From Akkermansia muciniphila (GTDB lineage Bacteria > Verrucomicrobiota > Verrucomicrobiia > Limisphaerales > SXTU01): DNA of 64,000 nt. The stretch covers positions 62,001-126,000 of the forward strand of contig CAMCFN010000001.1 in NCBI GenBank assembly GCA_945874145.1, in the 5' to 3' direction. Within the stretch, counting starts at the first letter, position 1. The number at the start of each line of letters is the position of its first letter. The translations under genes were made by a program, and so were the position numbers. The notes under the pieces are model-generated. The model was not told the origin of the DNA. It worked only from the letters and a program-made list of their open reading frames with translations, and made no database searches. This document shows, one piece after another, positions 55,101-62,780 of the stretch.

Positions 55101-55267
55101 AGCGACTCGGCGGGCGTGGGCTTCGCGGAACCGTCCTGAAGCATCCCACCGCCTTTGAAGCGCTTCACGAACTCGGCCATCTCGGGCGTGAAGCGCGGGT
55201 CCGGCGGCGCGTCAGCGGCGTGAAGGGAAACGGCGATGGCGAGAGCAGCGAAGGTAAGCAGGCGCAT
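52160..55267 (-). CDS. PVC-type heme-binding CxxCH protein (propeller, HEAT repeats, cytochrome c)
   Basis: A 1035-aa exported protein from ATG at 55267 with a Sec signal. Residues about 50-470 form a glucose/sorbosone dehydrogenase-like propeller (IHFDDRGRMWVVQYLQYPFP, LAWGPDGWLYGAHG). About 520-880 are HEAT repeats. The C-terminal region has a cytochrome c site, KLACAVCHTLNKEGGKIGPDLTGYERDNLDF, followed by an end region with FNITTHDDQALTGLV. Residues about 479-511 are encoded by an inverted repeat (see 53737-53831), placed between propeller and HEAT part. Such proteins are abundant in Planctomycetes/Verrucomicrobia and are thought to act in sugar oxidation or electron transfer. Confidence 0.9.
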   Translation of the reverse strand: MRLLTFAALAIAVSLHAADAPPDPRFTPEMAEFVKRFKGGGMLQDGSAKPTPAESLAQFQVAPGLRWDLAATEPMVRQPLNIHFDDRGRMWVVQYLQYPFPAGLKVTKYDQYLRAIYDKVPPPPPNHFKGKDRITILEDTNGDGVFDKAKDFVSDLNIARSVVTGRGGVWVLNPPYLLFYPDKNRDDIPDGPPEVKLSGFGLEDTHSGANSLAWGPDGWLYGAHGSTCTADIKGVKFLGQAIWRYHPVSGDFEVFAEGGGNTFSVEFDAQGRVFSGSNYGQTRGLHYAQGALYIKGWSKHGPAMSPYRFGWFEHMAHKGYEPRFPQAMLYYEGGAIPQYEGHIVVGMALTSRVMASKVARDTSSFQTADIETSVLSSNRWFRPVDMKTGPDGAIYFADWCDSRLSHLDPRDTWDKESGRIYRLSATGAKVGWEKMDFGKLSSDELLKLLGHPNKWHRQTALRVLWDRGDKALVPKLKELVFSKSVFSVQSPKANVASTAKLNTESLNTEHLALEAFWAVNACGGFDDSFALQTLKHPNEMVRYWTIRLLGDRKRVTPAQQVALLATAKFEPAAEVRAQLASTVTRLPGKDALPITRELLLRSEDVTDKHVPLLLWWAVESKCVTDRDAILRMLEDSTFWHAPIVQKFIIARLGQRFTAERTAANLETAAKLFALAPSPADADELIKGMEAGLQGDPVKSVPAVLAKKVAELWASRPPTPTLISFAVRLGHAPAAQAALARISDAKVPEPDRRKTITLLAERRVEAAVPTFLKLLRFEKSDALRLDLVNALQRFASPDIARELLDLYPGFSGKLRDTAQAALASRPNWSRRLLAAVDEGQLKKEQISIANLLAITAFKDAASDAVIKKHWGRLTKSSEEKEAQIAKVKKLLAGPRGDAKAGQEVFKLACAVCHTLNKEGGKIGPDLTGYERDNLDFILPAIVDPSLAIREEFIAFNITTHDDQALTGLVTELSKTSVTLLDIGGNKTVLSRTNIKDMRASHTSLMPEGLLDAMTEQQVKDLFAYFISGAPVATGKK
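53737..53831. repeat. AGTGTTCAGT inverted repeat inside the PVC cytochrome gene
   Basis: The arms at 53737-53768 and 53800-53831 are made of AGTGTTCAGT-type units in opposite orientation, separated by a 31-base loop. The frame stays open, so the element encodes SVFSVQSPKAN...STAKLNTESLNTEHL in the protein. This kind of repeat is normally seen between genes. Confidence 0.85.
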
Positions 55268-55299
55268 AACGTGCAACGGGTGCGGAGTTCGTGATACCG

Positions 55300-55400
55300 G
55301 CGTTCGACGCGGGGGACAAGGCGGGTGTTCGGCGCGGGCCGTAAGGCGGACACTCTTGTCCGCTGTGGGTGGCTGCGCGGCATTGCAGACCGGGGATAGG
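55300..55400. repeat. Imperfect inverted repeats with GGACA/TGTCC units
   Basis: GGGGGACAAGGCGGGTGTT and GCGGACACTCTTGTCCGC lie close together in inverted orientation, and GGGGATAGGAGAGTCCCC follows. They occupy the 143-base gap between the PVC cytochrome start and plsC. The element is related to the hairpin at 28522-28545. Confidence 0.5.
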
Positions 55401-55410
55401 AGAGTCCCCG

Positions 55411-56055
55411 TTACGGTGCATCCTCAACCGGCTCCAGCTTCGCAGTCGCGGCCATGAGCTGGTCGGCGATCTCCTGATAGATTTGCTTCAGACGCGGCTT
55501 GGAACAGGTCTTGGCCTCCGCGCGCAGGGCATTGAAATCCATCGGTGCGCCATATTTCACCATCACGCGACGCGGGCGGGGAAATTTCATGTGCCGGCTC
55601 CACGCTTCGAAGGTGCCGAACACGCGCACGGGCACGACGGGCGCGTCGGACTTGATGACGGTGAGGCCGATGCCCGCGCGGGCGGGCTGGAACTGGCCAT
55701 CGCGGGTGCGCGTGCCCTCGGGGAAGAGGATGACCGCACCGCCGGCGTGCAGGCGGTCGAGAATGCCTTTCAAGCCCGCTGCACCGCCGCCGTCGCGGTC
55801 CACGGGCACGACGTTGAGCGCACGCAGATACCAGCCGAAGATGGGGGAGCGGAAGAGCGATTCGCGCGCAAGGTAGTTGATGGGCCGGCACACGCCGCTG
55901 CCGATGAGCGGCGGGTCGAGATAACTGGCATGATTCGCCGCGAGAATGACCGGGCCGGTGAGCGGGACGCGTTCCGCGTTGAGCACGCGCCAGCGGTGGC
56001 CGAGGGCGAAGCTGGCCCGCGCAAACAGCCAGGTGAGAAGATAGACCGGCCTCAT
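55411..56055 (-). CDS. plsC: 1-acyl-sn-glycerol-3-phosphate acyltransferase
   Basis: A 214-aa protein from ATG at 56055. It has an N-terminal hydrophobic segment, the catalytic motif NHASYLDPP (HxxxxD, near 41-49), the FPEGTRTRDGQF substrate-binding motif and a VPVRVFGTFEAW strand. It converts lysophosphatidate to phosphatidate. It follows cmk by 11 bases on the same strand, in an aroA-cmk-plsC series reading on the minus strand in the order aroA, cmk, plsC. Confidence 0.93.
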   Translation of the reverse strand: MRPVYLLTWLFARASFALGHRWRVLNAERVPLTGPVILAANHASYLDPPLIGSGVCRPINYLARESLFRSPIFGWYLRALNVVPVDRDGGGAAGLKGILDRLHAGGAVILFPEGTRTRDGQFQPARAGIGLTVIKSDAPVVPVRVFGTFEAWSRHMKFPRPRRVMVKYGAPMDFNALRAEAKTCSKPRLKQIYQEIADQLMAATAKLEPVEDAP

Positions 56056-56066
56056 GCGTGGCGGGC

Positions 56067-56747
56067 TCACGCCACCGGCACGAGCGGCTTCAGCCCGTTC
56101 GCCTTTCGCCGCCGGTTGACCTCCGCGAGCATGATGTCGCACGTCTCCTGCACGCCCTGGTGTGAGTTGTCCACGATCAACGCTCCCAGCGAGGGCATGA
56201 GCGGCGAGTGCGCGCGCTGGCTGTCGCGCTTGTCGCGCGCGTGGACGTCCTCCTTCACGCCGTCGCGCTCGCGGCGGAACTTGCGAACCTCGGGGCTGGC
56301 ATCGAGGAAGAACTTGTAGTCCGTCTCCGGAAAGATGTTCGAGCCGATGTCGCGGCCCTCCATGACGAGGCTGCCGAACTGGATGCACTCGCGCTGCTTG
56401 GCCTTCATCCAGTCGCGGACGGCGCGGACCTGCGCGACGTGCGCGACGGCGGCGCTGGCCTCGGAGGTGCGGATTTCCTGCGCGGGATAATAGCCGTCCA
56501 CCAGCAGTCGCACATGGGCGTCGGCGACGACGAGCGAGGTCTTCCACTTGCGGCAGAGCGCGGCGACCTTCTTGTCGTCGTTCACGTCCACCTTCGTGCG
56601 GAGGCAATGCCACGCGAGCGTGCGATACATCGCGCCGGTGTCCACGGTGAGCAGGCCGAGCATCTGCGCAAGGCGGCGCGAGGTGACGCCCTTGCCGCTG
56701 GCGCTGGGCCCGTCAATGGCGATGACGAAGGGTTTGGAGTTGGGCAT
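56067..56747 (-). CDS. cmk: Cytidylate kinase
   Basis: A 226-aa protein from ATG at 56747. The P-loop is IAIDGPSASGKG at the start, followed by GLLTVDTGAMYRTLA. The EGRDIGSNIFPETDYKFFLDASPEVR segment matches the CMP kinase fold. It phosphorylates CMP and dCMP. aroA-cmk linkage is found in many bacteria. Confidence 0.94.
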   Translation of the reverse strand: MPNSKPFVIAIDGPSASGKGVTSRRLAQMLGLLTVDTGAMYRTLAWHCLRTKVDVNDDKKVAALCRKWKTSLVVADAHVRLLVDGYYPAQEIRTSEASAAVAHVAQVRAVRDWMKAKQRECIQFGSLVMEGRDIGSNIFPETDYKFFLDASPEVRKFRRERDGVKEDVHARDKRDSQRAHSPLMPSLGALIVDNSHQGVQETCDIMLAEVNRRRKANGLKPLVPVA

Positions 56748-56771
56748 GGGGTTTAACGCAGAGGCGAAGGA

Positions 56772-56889
56772 AACCACGAATGGACACTAATGCACGCTAG
56801 CGGGAAGACCCGACGGGGAAGGCAGCTCATCGGCGAGCGCAGGCATGCAATCGGTTCTGATTCGTGTTCATTCGTGTCCATTCGTGGTT
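56772..56889. repeat. Inverted repeat of AACCACGAATGGACAC units between cmk and aroA
   Basis: AACCACGAATGGACACTAATGCACG at 56772-56798 and its inverted relative TTCGTGTTCATTCGTGTCCATTCGTGGTT (in segments, 56860-56889) make arms of about 27-30 bp with few mismatches around a 61-base spacer. The unit CGTGTCCATTCG is a widely seen intergenic repeat. The element lies between genes that are otherwise expected to be cotranscribed. Confidence 0.75.
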
Positions 56890-56894
56890 GAGCA

Positions 56895-58322
56895 TCAGTC
56901 CGCAAACAGCTCCTCCACCGCGAGCTTGCGGCCGGTGGCGGCGTCGCGGATTTCGGCGCCGAGGCCGTGGGGGGGCGGGGTGGCGAGCTTCTGGAAAAAG
57001 TTGGGGAAGGTCTTCTTCACGCAGGCGGGATGCTTGAGTTTGATGCCGTGTACTTTCAAGCCGAGAACCGCGAAGCACATCGCCATGCGATGGTCGTCGT
57101 AGGTTTCGATTTCCGCGCCGTGGAGCGCCGAGGGGAAAACCGTCAGCGTGTCGCCCTCCTCGATGATCTTCGCGCCGCACTTGGTCAGCTCCGTCCGCAA
57201 CGCGACCACGCGCTCGCACTCCTGCACGCGCAGGCGACCGAGGTCGGTGAAGTTGGCTTGCTTCATCACCAGCAGCGGAGCGGTGGCAATCGCGGTCATT
57301 ATCGAGTCGCCCAAGTCACGAATCCGTGAAACGTCGAGCTCCGGCCCGTGTTGAGCATCTTCAGCCTGCTTCTTCGCAAATGCGGCAGCGTCCAGTGCAA
57401 AGACTTGCTTCACGAATGAGGGGGTGAGCGATTGAGCACCGGCGAAGTAGGTGAAGAAACGTTCGTCAATCTGCCAGCCGGACCGGGGCCAATTCTTGAC
57501 CTGAACGGCAGGGCGTGAACTCCACCCGGTTTGGCCACTAGCGTCTTTGGTGTTCTCCAGTAACTCAAGCGTACCTGCCGCCCAAAAATAACTCCCGCTC
57601 GACGCGTCCGGCTCGATTTGGAACTCGCCGCCCTTGGCCGGGAAGACCTTCACCAGCTCGCGGGTCATGTCCACGTAGGGCAGTTCGTCCTCGTTCGCGC
57701 CGGTGATTTCCACCTGCCAGCCGCCCACGCCGCCCGCCAGCAGCAGCGCGGAGGCAAACTGCGAACTGTCCGCCACACTGACCGAACACGCACTTTTGCC
57801 TTTTGCCTTTTGCCTTTTGCCTTCGCCGTAGATGACGGCGGGCAGCTTGTCGTTCGGCGAGTCCACGCGGTAGCCAAGTTCGCGCAGGGCGGCGAAGAGC
57901 GCGGCTTGCGGGCGCTCGTGCATCCGGGGCACGCCGCTGAGGCGATACACGCCGTCGCCGAGGCAGACCATCGCCGCGAGGAAGCGCGCCGCCGTGCCCG
58001 CGTTGCCGACGAACAGCTCCAGCGGCCGCTCCGCCGTGCCCGCGCGCGGGAGGCGTCCGCCGAGGCCGTCCACGGTGATGGTGCGGTTGCAGGACTCGGC
58101 GGGGTCGGGCTGCACGTCCACGGTGAAGCCCAGAGCGCGGAGGCAGTCGGTCATCACCTGCGTGTCCTCGCTCCAGAGCGCGCCGCGCAAGGTGGTGCTA
58201 CCATCGGCGAGCGCGGCGAGGATGAGGGCGCGGTTGGTGATGCTCTTGGAGCCGGGCACGGTGACCTCCGCGCGCACGGGCGGCGTGAGCGGGACAATCT
58301 CGATGAGCGGTGGCAGCGGCAT
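56895..58322 (-). CDS. aroA: 3-phosphoshikimate 1-carboxyvinyltransferase
   Basis: A 475-aa protein from ATG at 58322, longer than the usual ~430. Motifs are PGSKSITNRALILAALADG, FVGNAGTAARFLAAM, ASGSYFWAA, RDLGDSIMTAIA and the ETYDDHRMAM catalytic stretch. It makes EPSP in aromatic amino acid synthesis. Extra segments lie at about 168-177 (encoded by a tandem heptamer repeat) and, compared with other family members, at about 252-276 and 291-331. The core motifs are intact, so it is likely active. Confidence 0.92.
   Translation of the reverse strand: MPLPPLIEIVPLTPPVRAEVTVPGSKSITNRALILAALADGSTTLRGALWSEDTQVMTDCLRALGFTVDVQPDPAESCNRTITVDGLGGRLPRAGTAERPLELFVGNAGTAARFLAAMVCLGDGVYRLSGVPRMHERPQAALFAALRELGYRVDSPNDKLPAVIYGEGKRQKAKGKSACSVSVADSSQFASALLLAGGVGGWQVEITGANEDELPYVDMTRELVKVFPAKGGEFQIEPDASSGSYFWAAGTLELLENTKDASGQTGWSSRPAVQVKNWPRSGWQIDERFFTYFAGAQSLTPSFVKQVFALDAAAFAKKQAEDAQHGPELDVSRIRDLGDSIMTAIATAPLLVMKQANFTDLGRLRVQECERVVALRTELTKCGAKIIEEGDTLTVFPSALHGAEIETYDDHRMAMCFAVLGLKVHGIKLKHPACVKKTFPNFFQKLATPPPHGLGAEIRDAATGRKLAVEELFAD
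57794..57821. repeat. Four perfect 7-bp tandem copies (TTTTGCC) inside aroA
   Basis: TTTTGCC is repeated four times exactly at 57794-57821. The element reads in frame on the minus strand as GKRQKAKGKS. Seven-base repeats rotate the reading frame, so the peptide is a mix of Lys/Ala/Gly. Similar short tandem repeats are known between genes in cyanobacteria and other environmental bacteria. Confidence 0.85.
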
Positions 58323-58410
58323 TCGGAATGGCGAAGCCCAAATGTCGAATGACGAACTCCGCGCGGCGCAGAGTTTCCAGCCGGGTGGCGAAGCGTCAAC
58401 TGTTTTGGCT

Positions 58411-58606
58411 GGAGCGCCGGTCTCCGACCCGGCGCGAGCATCGTCTGGATTTTTGCCCGCGAAACCCGTGAACCGAACGGAACGAGCCGGCGAGTGGAAC
58501 CGTCGTCCAGTTGTGTTGACTGCCGCTTTTGCGCCGTTTGGCGTGTTTCGCGGGCAGAACCGGAGTTGCTGTTCACCGAACACGCCGGGTCGGACACCTG
58601 CGCTCC
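58411..58606. repeat. Long inverted repeat between aroA and the ThuA gene
   Basis: GGAGCGCCGGTCTCCGACCC (58411-58430, continuing GGCG) has an inverted copy at 58583-58606 (22 of 24 bases), and CCCGCGAAAC (58456-58465) has an inverted copy at 58544-58553. These pairs nest, giving a large imperfect hairpin of about 195 bases. Nearby CGGAATGGCGAAGC...AATGTCGAATGACG (58324-58355) is a further dispersed unit. Nothing coding was found in 58323-58609. Confidence 0.7.
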
Positions 58607-58609
58607 GGG

Positions 58610-59518
58610 CTACTTCTTCGGCTCTTCCTTCTTCACCGGCGGCTTGGCCCCACCCTTGGGGTCGAGGTTCGCCATGAGCTCCTCCTGCGTGACGGTGGAC
58701 TCCACGCCGTTGACCGGCACGTTGGCCTTGGCGACCCAGAGGATGGCGTTGAGGACGAGCTTGCGCTGGTCGTGGTTGCCCCAGCCGAGGTGGTTGTGGC
58801 CGCCAGTGAAGCCGAAGCCGCGCCCGCCGCCAACGCGCGTGGCCGTCCACATGACGTGCTGAGACGCGCCGCTCTTGACGGATTCGCGCACGGCCGGGTT
58901 GCCGCTGTGGGGGCCGTCGCCACGGTTCATCGTGTTCGTAGGAGCCACCGCGCTGAGGATGGGCGTCACGTCCTTCATGCCGTCACGGAAGCGCATATGG
59001 AAATACCATTCGTCATTCGTCTTGAACGGCTTCACGCCACTGGCGACGGGGTGCTTGGGTAGCGTCTTGAAGTCGCCGTCCCAGTGCGGGTTCACCGACC
59101 AGTGCGTCTCGAAGCAGCCCCCAATCCAGTCGCGGAACTCGGCATTGCCCTTCGCCGTGGTCGGCTCGACGGCGTAGTGAAGCGCGCCCAGGCCGACGCC
59201 TTTCTTCATCAGCGCGCCAATCTTCTCCAGCTTGTCGTCCTTGAGGAAGGGATGGCCGCCGCCGCCGTCGCTGTAAACCACGATGGCCGCCGCGCCCTCG
59301 AAGACCTTCTCGTCGCTGACCCAGCCGTTGGTGTGGACCTCGGTAACGACGCCCTTCACGCCCGCGAGCGACTTCGCGAGGAGCAGACAGCCGGCGCGGT
59401 GCTCGTGCGCGAGTGGCCCGTGGCTGGGCCGGCCCGCGATGAAGATGATTTTGGTGTCGGCGGCTTGAACAACACACGCGGCGGCGAAGAGCGAAAGAGT
59501 CAGGAGCAGTTTTTTCAT
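58610..59518 (-). CDS. Secreted ThuA-domain protein
   Basis: A 302-aa protein with a Sec signal (KKLLLTLSLFAAACVVQAAD). The ThuA fold is shown by KIIFIAGRPSHG..., GVGLGALHYAVE and GHNHLGWGNHDQRKLVLNAILWVA near the end. ThuA-like proteins are linked to trehalose or sugar metabolism; in PVC bacteria they are often found with secreted sugar oxidation genes. The C-terminus carries a Lys/Pro-rich tail. Confidence 0.87.
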   Translation of the reverse strand: MKKLLLTLSLFAAACVVQAADTKIIFIAGRPSHGPLAHEHRAGCLLLAKSLAGVKGVVTEVHTNGWVSDEKVFEGAAAIVVYSDGGGGHPFLKDDKLEKIGALMKKGVGLGALHYAVEPTTAKGNAEFRDWIGGCFETHWSVNPHWDGDFKTLPKHPVASGVKPFKTNDEWYFHMRFRDGMKDVTPILSAVAPTNTMNRGDGPHSGNPAVRESVKSGASQHVMWTATRVGGGRGFGFTGGHNHLGWGNHDQRKLVLNAILWVAKANVPVNGVESTVTQEELMANLDPKGGAKPPVKKEEPKK

Positions 59519-59621
59519 GTCGGTTGCGGGGTCAGACTGAACGGGTGGAGCGAGGCTTCAAGGCGAAAAGGGGTGGTTGCCGATGGGAAGCAGACGGCTT
59601 TTGCACCGGGGCGGCGGGTCG

Positions 59622-60167
59622 TCAGGCTTGCCGGGGCGGTGGCGGTGCCGCTTCCGACGCCTCTGGCACCCGGCGCAACAAGGCCGCCATGGCGGTGGCG
59701 AGGATCATGCCCATGATCAGGGTGCGGATCGGCTCCAGCAGCAGTTGGAAGACGAGCGTTTGGGAGACGTTGGCGATGGCCTCGTGACGGCCCCAGTCCT
59801 GTTCCTTCGCCCCCGCCGCGATGAGACCGGCCTTTTGCCATTCCCAAGCGCGTTGCAGCCAGCCGGGGTTCAGCACCCGACTGTAAACCGCGAGGAACGG
59901 TCCACTGAGGAACGCGGCGATGGCGCTGACGATCACGCCGGTTTGAAACCCTTCGCCGAACTGGAGGTAACCGCCCTGCTGCTGGTCCCGCCGGTGGCGC
60001 ACGGCCAGCCAAATGGTGATGGCATAAACCGCCGCCATTACCTGTTTGCCATGCTGTGCGCGCTCGAACTGGTCCGTGTGCCAGCCCAGTTGCCAGGCCA
60101 GCAAGGTCCAGCCGATCAGCCCCAGCACGGCCAGGAGCGCAAACTTGAATTCTGCTTTGAACCGCAT
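59622..60167 (-). CDS. DUF4199-like membrane protein
   Basis: A 181-aa protein with hydrophobic helices at about 8-26, 42-58, 76-95 and 143-165. The pattern KAEFKFALLAVLGLIGW, followed by GYLQFGEGFQTGVIVSAIAAFLSG, matches DUF4199 membrane proteins. Function is not known. It is monocistronic here. Confidence 0.75.
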   Translation of the reverse strand: MRFKAEFKFALLAVLGLIGWTLLAWQLGWHTDQFERAQHGKQVMAAVYAITIWLAVRHRRDQQQGGYLQFGEGFQTGVIVSAIAAFLSGPFLAVYSRVLNPGWLQRAWEWQKAGLIAAGAKEQDWGRHEAIANVSQTLVFQLLLEPIRTLIMGMILATAMAALLRRVPEASEAAPPPPRQA

Positions 60168-60299
60168 CTCGGCGCGGACCCTAGCGCAGGCCGGCGGAAC
60201 CGGGAAGGCAGCATTCGGGTTCGGTGGGAACGCGGCTGTATGCGGAACATCAGCCGCAGGGCAGGGGCGAAAGGCGCCGTGGGAACGGCGGCTCTCCCT

Positions 60300-61748
60300 T
60301 CACTTGCCCTCGGCCAGCCGACCTGGTTCGCGCACGCCGCTGCCTTTGCGCTGCGTGAGCGAGTCGCCTAGGTCTTCGCGCGCCTTTTCCGCGAGGGCGA
60401 GGAGTCGCTGAACTACCGCCGGGTTCGAGGAGGCCACATCGGTCTTCTCGCCAAGGTCATTGTGCAAGTCGTAGAGCTGTGGCTCGGTGATTTTGACGGG
60501 GGCGTATTTGGTGGGAATGCCATCCTTGCCGCCGGGCTGGCCGGCGAGGGAGCGGAACGTGTGCGGGAGTTGCAGTTTCCAGCGGCCATCGGGCGAGAAC
60601 ATCGCCTGCAATTCGTTCTGCGCGTAGTAGCTCCAGTAGGCTTCGTGCGGATTCTTAGCTCCCGACGCGGCAGTGAGGAGCGGCCACACGTCGAGGCCGT
60701 CAAGCTTGTGCTCCGGCAGCTTCGCGCCAATGAGCTTTGCGAAGGTCGGCAGCAGGTCAATGGTCATCAACATCTCGGCGCTGCTCGTGCCGGCGGGGAG
60801 CTTGCCCGGCCAGCGCATAAGGCACGGAACGCGTGTGCCGCCTTCCCACGCCGTCCCCTTGCCTTCACGCAAAGGTCCGGAGCTGCCGGCGTGCGTGCCG
60901 TAACTGAGCCACGGGCCGTTGTCGCTGGTGAAGACGACGAGGGTATGGTCGTCGAGGCCGTGCTTTTTCAACGCCCCCAGCACTTCGCCCACCGACCAGT
61001 CAATCTCCTGAATCACGTCGCCGAAGAGGCCCGCACCGGACTTGCCCTTGAACTTGTCGCTGACGAAGAGCGGGACGTGCGGCATCGAGTGGGCGAGGTA
61101 GAAGAAGAACGGCCGGTCCTTGTTCTGCGCGATGAACTTCACCGCGCGCTCGGCATACCAGGTCGTCAGGTTCGGCTGCTTCTCCGGCGTGATGTCGGGG
61201 TCGATCACCTTGTCACCCTCGATGAGCGGCAGGTTTGGGTAAGTGCCTTTCTTCGCCTCCGGATGGTGCGGCCACATGTCGTTGGAGTAAGGCAGGCCGA
61301 AGTATTCGTCGAAGCCGTGCCGCACCGGGAGGAACTGCGGGTGATGGCCGAGGTGCCACTTGCCCGCCATGCCGGTCGCGTAGCCCTTCTGCTTGAAGAC
61401 CTCGGCCATGGTCATCTCGTTCGCGTGGATGCCGATGCGCGAACCCGGCCCCAGCGCGCCGTGGATGCCGACGCGGTTGTTGTAACAGCCCGTGAGCAGC
61501 GCGGTGCGCGACGCGGAGCAGACCGCCTGTGAGACGTGAAAGTTGGTGAACTTACGACCCTCCTTCGCCATGCGGTCGAGGTGCGGCGTGGTGTAAGCCT
61601 TGCAACCGAACGGGCCGATGTCGCCGTAGCCCATGTCATCGCAGAAGATGACAATGACGTTGGGCAGGCGCGGCGCGGGCGCGGCGATGATGGTGAGTGA
61701 GGCGGCGCAGTGCAGGGCCACCAGTGCGAGACGGAGGAGTGCGTTCAT
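60300..61748 (-). CDS. Secreted sulfatase (arylsulfatase-type)
   Basis: A 482-aa protein with a Sec signal (about 1-24). [17 protein letters not shown] holds the metal-binding aspartates, and [12 protein letters not shown] (C77) fits the CxAxR motif for formylglycine conversion. Other parts are GKWHLGHHP and FTSDNGPW. It should hydrolyse sulfate esters of polysaccharides or other compounds. The maturase is not encoded in the window. Confidence 0.93.
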   Translation of the reverse strand: MNALLRLALVALHCAASLTIIAAPAPRLPNVIVIFCDDMGYGDIGPFGCKAYTTPHLDRMAKEGRKFTNFHVSQAVCSASRTALLTGCYNNRVGIHGALGPGSRIGIHANEMTMAEVFKQKGYATGMAGKWHLGHHPQFLPVRHGFDEYFGLPYSNDMWPHHPEAKKGTYPNLPLIEGDKVIDPDITPEKQPNLTTWYAERAVKFIAQNKDRPFFFYLAHSMPHVPLFVSDKFKGKSGAGLFGDVIQEIDWSVGEVLGALKKHGLDDHTLVVFTSDNGPWLSYGTHAGSSGPLREGKGTAWEGGTRVPCLMRWPGKLPAGTSSAEMLMTIDLLPTFAKLIGAKLPEHKLDGLDVWPLLTAASGAKNPHEAYWSYYAQNELQAMFSPDGRWKLQLPHTFRSLAGQPGGKDGIPTKYAPVKITEPQLYDLHNDLGEKTDVASSNPAVVQRLLALAEKAREDLGDSLTQRKGSGVREPGRLAEGK

Positions 61749-61769
61749 GGCGAGAGAAGAGTCAGTCGT

Positions 61770-62153
61770 TCAGTAGTCTTGGTAGCGCGCTTGGCCAGCA
61801 GTGACCAGTGCGTCGCTGATGTTGAGGGCGGCCGCGTTGGGCTGTTCCAGCCAGATTTCCGCGAGGTAGCGACCGTATTTCTCGCGCCGGTCCTTGATGG
61901 TTTGCAGCAGCACGGTTTTGCCTTCGATGAGGGCTTTGAGATGGTCCCGGGCGGCCTTGCCCTTCGTTTCATCCGCCCCGCGCAACTCGGGCGCGTTGAT
62001 GCGATGCAGCCGGAGCTTCTCGCCGCGCACCCAGATGCCCAGGCCGAGGTCAATGTCCACCGTGCAGGTGTCCCCGTCGTAAACGGCCGTGATGTGGGCG
62101 CGATACTGAAAGAGCTGCGTGGGCGGCGCGCTGGCGGGTGTGGGCGAGGGCAT
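61770..62153 (-). CDS. Thermonuclease-like (SNase-fold) protein
   Basis: A 127-aa protein from ATG at 62153. The SNase motifs are visible: ITAVYDGDTCTVDIDLG, LRLHRINAPELRG, ARDHLKALIEGKTVLLQ and KYGRYLAEIWL. The catalytic Arg of the RxNAPE motif and a second RxxxYG/R pair are present. No signal peptide is seen, so it may be intracellular or use another route. It is the closest minus-strand neighbour of the sulfatase (21 bases upstream). Confidence 0.87.
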   Translation of the reverse strand: MPSPTPASAPPTQLFQYRAHITAVYDGDTCTVDIDLGLGIWVRGEKLRLHRINAPELRGADETKGKAARDHLKALIEGKTVLLQTIKDRREKYGRYLAEIWLEQPNAAALNISDALVTAGQARYQDY

Positions 62154-62294
62154 GGCGGCAGCGTAGAAAACCAGCCGGGCTGGAACAAGCGTGATTCCTC
62201 GCACGGAGCCACTGGAAGCTCGGGGCCGGCGACTGGCAGCGCCGTCTGGGATGTGCTGCCAGTTGCGAGGGTTTCGATCTGTCCACACGCAACA

Positions 62295-62313
62295 CGGCGG
62301 CTGCACGCCGCCG
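62295..62313. repeat. Short hairpin CGGCGG-CCGCCG
   Basis: CGGCGG (62295-62300) and CCGCCG (62308-62313) form a 6-bp stem; the unit is related to the GCGGC...GCCGC repeats at 8134-8229 and 62843-62916. It lies between the divergent SNase and EVE genes. Confidence 0.5.
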
Positions 62314-62366
62314 GCACACCAGTTCATGGCCTCGACTTCGCGGCGGCCCAGCCACATGCTGCCGCC

Positions 62367-62780
62367 ATGAATTACTGGCTCGTTAAGTCGGAGCCCGAGG
62401 CCTACTCGTGGACGACTTTTGTAAAGGACGGCGGCACGGCGTGGACGGGCGTGCGGAACTTTCAGGCACGCATTTACCTGCGGGCCATGCGGAGCGGTGA
62501 CCTCGTCTGCTTTTATCACAGCGTGACCGACAAGCAGGTGGTCGGCCTGGCGAAAGTCGCCAAGGAAGCCTACCCGGACGCCACGGCCAAGGAAGGCGAC
62601 TGGTCCTGCGTGGACCTCGCGCCGGTGAAGCCGCTGGTGAAGCCCGTCCCGCTCGACACGATCAAGGCGGACAAGGTGCTAGCCGAAATTCCCCTCGTGA
62701 GGCAGTCGCGCCTTTCGGTGTCGCCGCTGACGAAGGAGCAATTTGCCCGACTACTGACGCTGGGTGGGACGAAGCTGTGA
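62367..62780 (+). CDS. EVE-domain protein
   Basis: A 137-aa protein from ATG at 62367. NYWLVKSEPEAYSW, TAWTGVRNFQARIYLRAMRSGDLVCFYHS and LAKVAKEAYPD are typical of EVE domains, which are thought to bind modified nucleotides in RNA or DNA. It overlaps the following secreted-protein gene by 4 bases, which is unexpected for an EVE gene. Confidence 0.92.
   Translation: MNYWLVKSEPEAYSWTTFVKDGGTAWTGVRNFQARIYLRAMRSGDLVCFYHSVTDKQVVGLAKVAKEAYPDATAKEGDWSCVDLAPVKPLVKPVPLDTIKADKVLAEIPLVRQSRLSVSPLTKEQFARLLTLGGTKL

Noticed and set aside
57794-57821. Possible CRISPR-like repeat
   Set aside because: The 7-bp units are tandem and without spacers; no cas genes are in the window.
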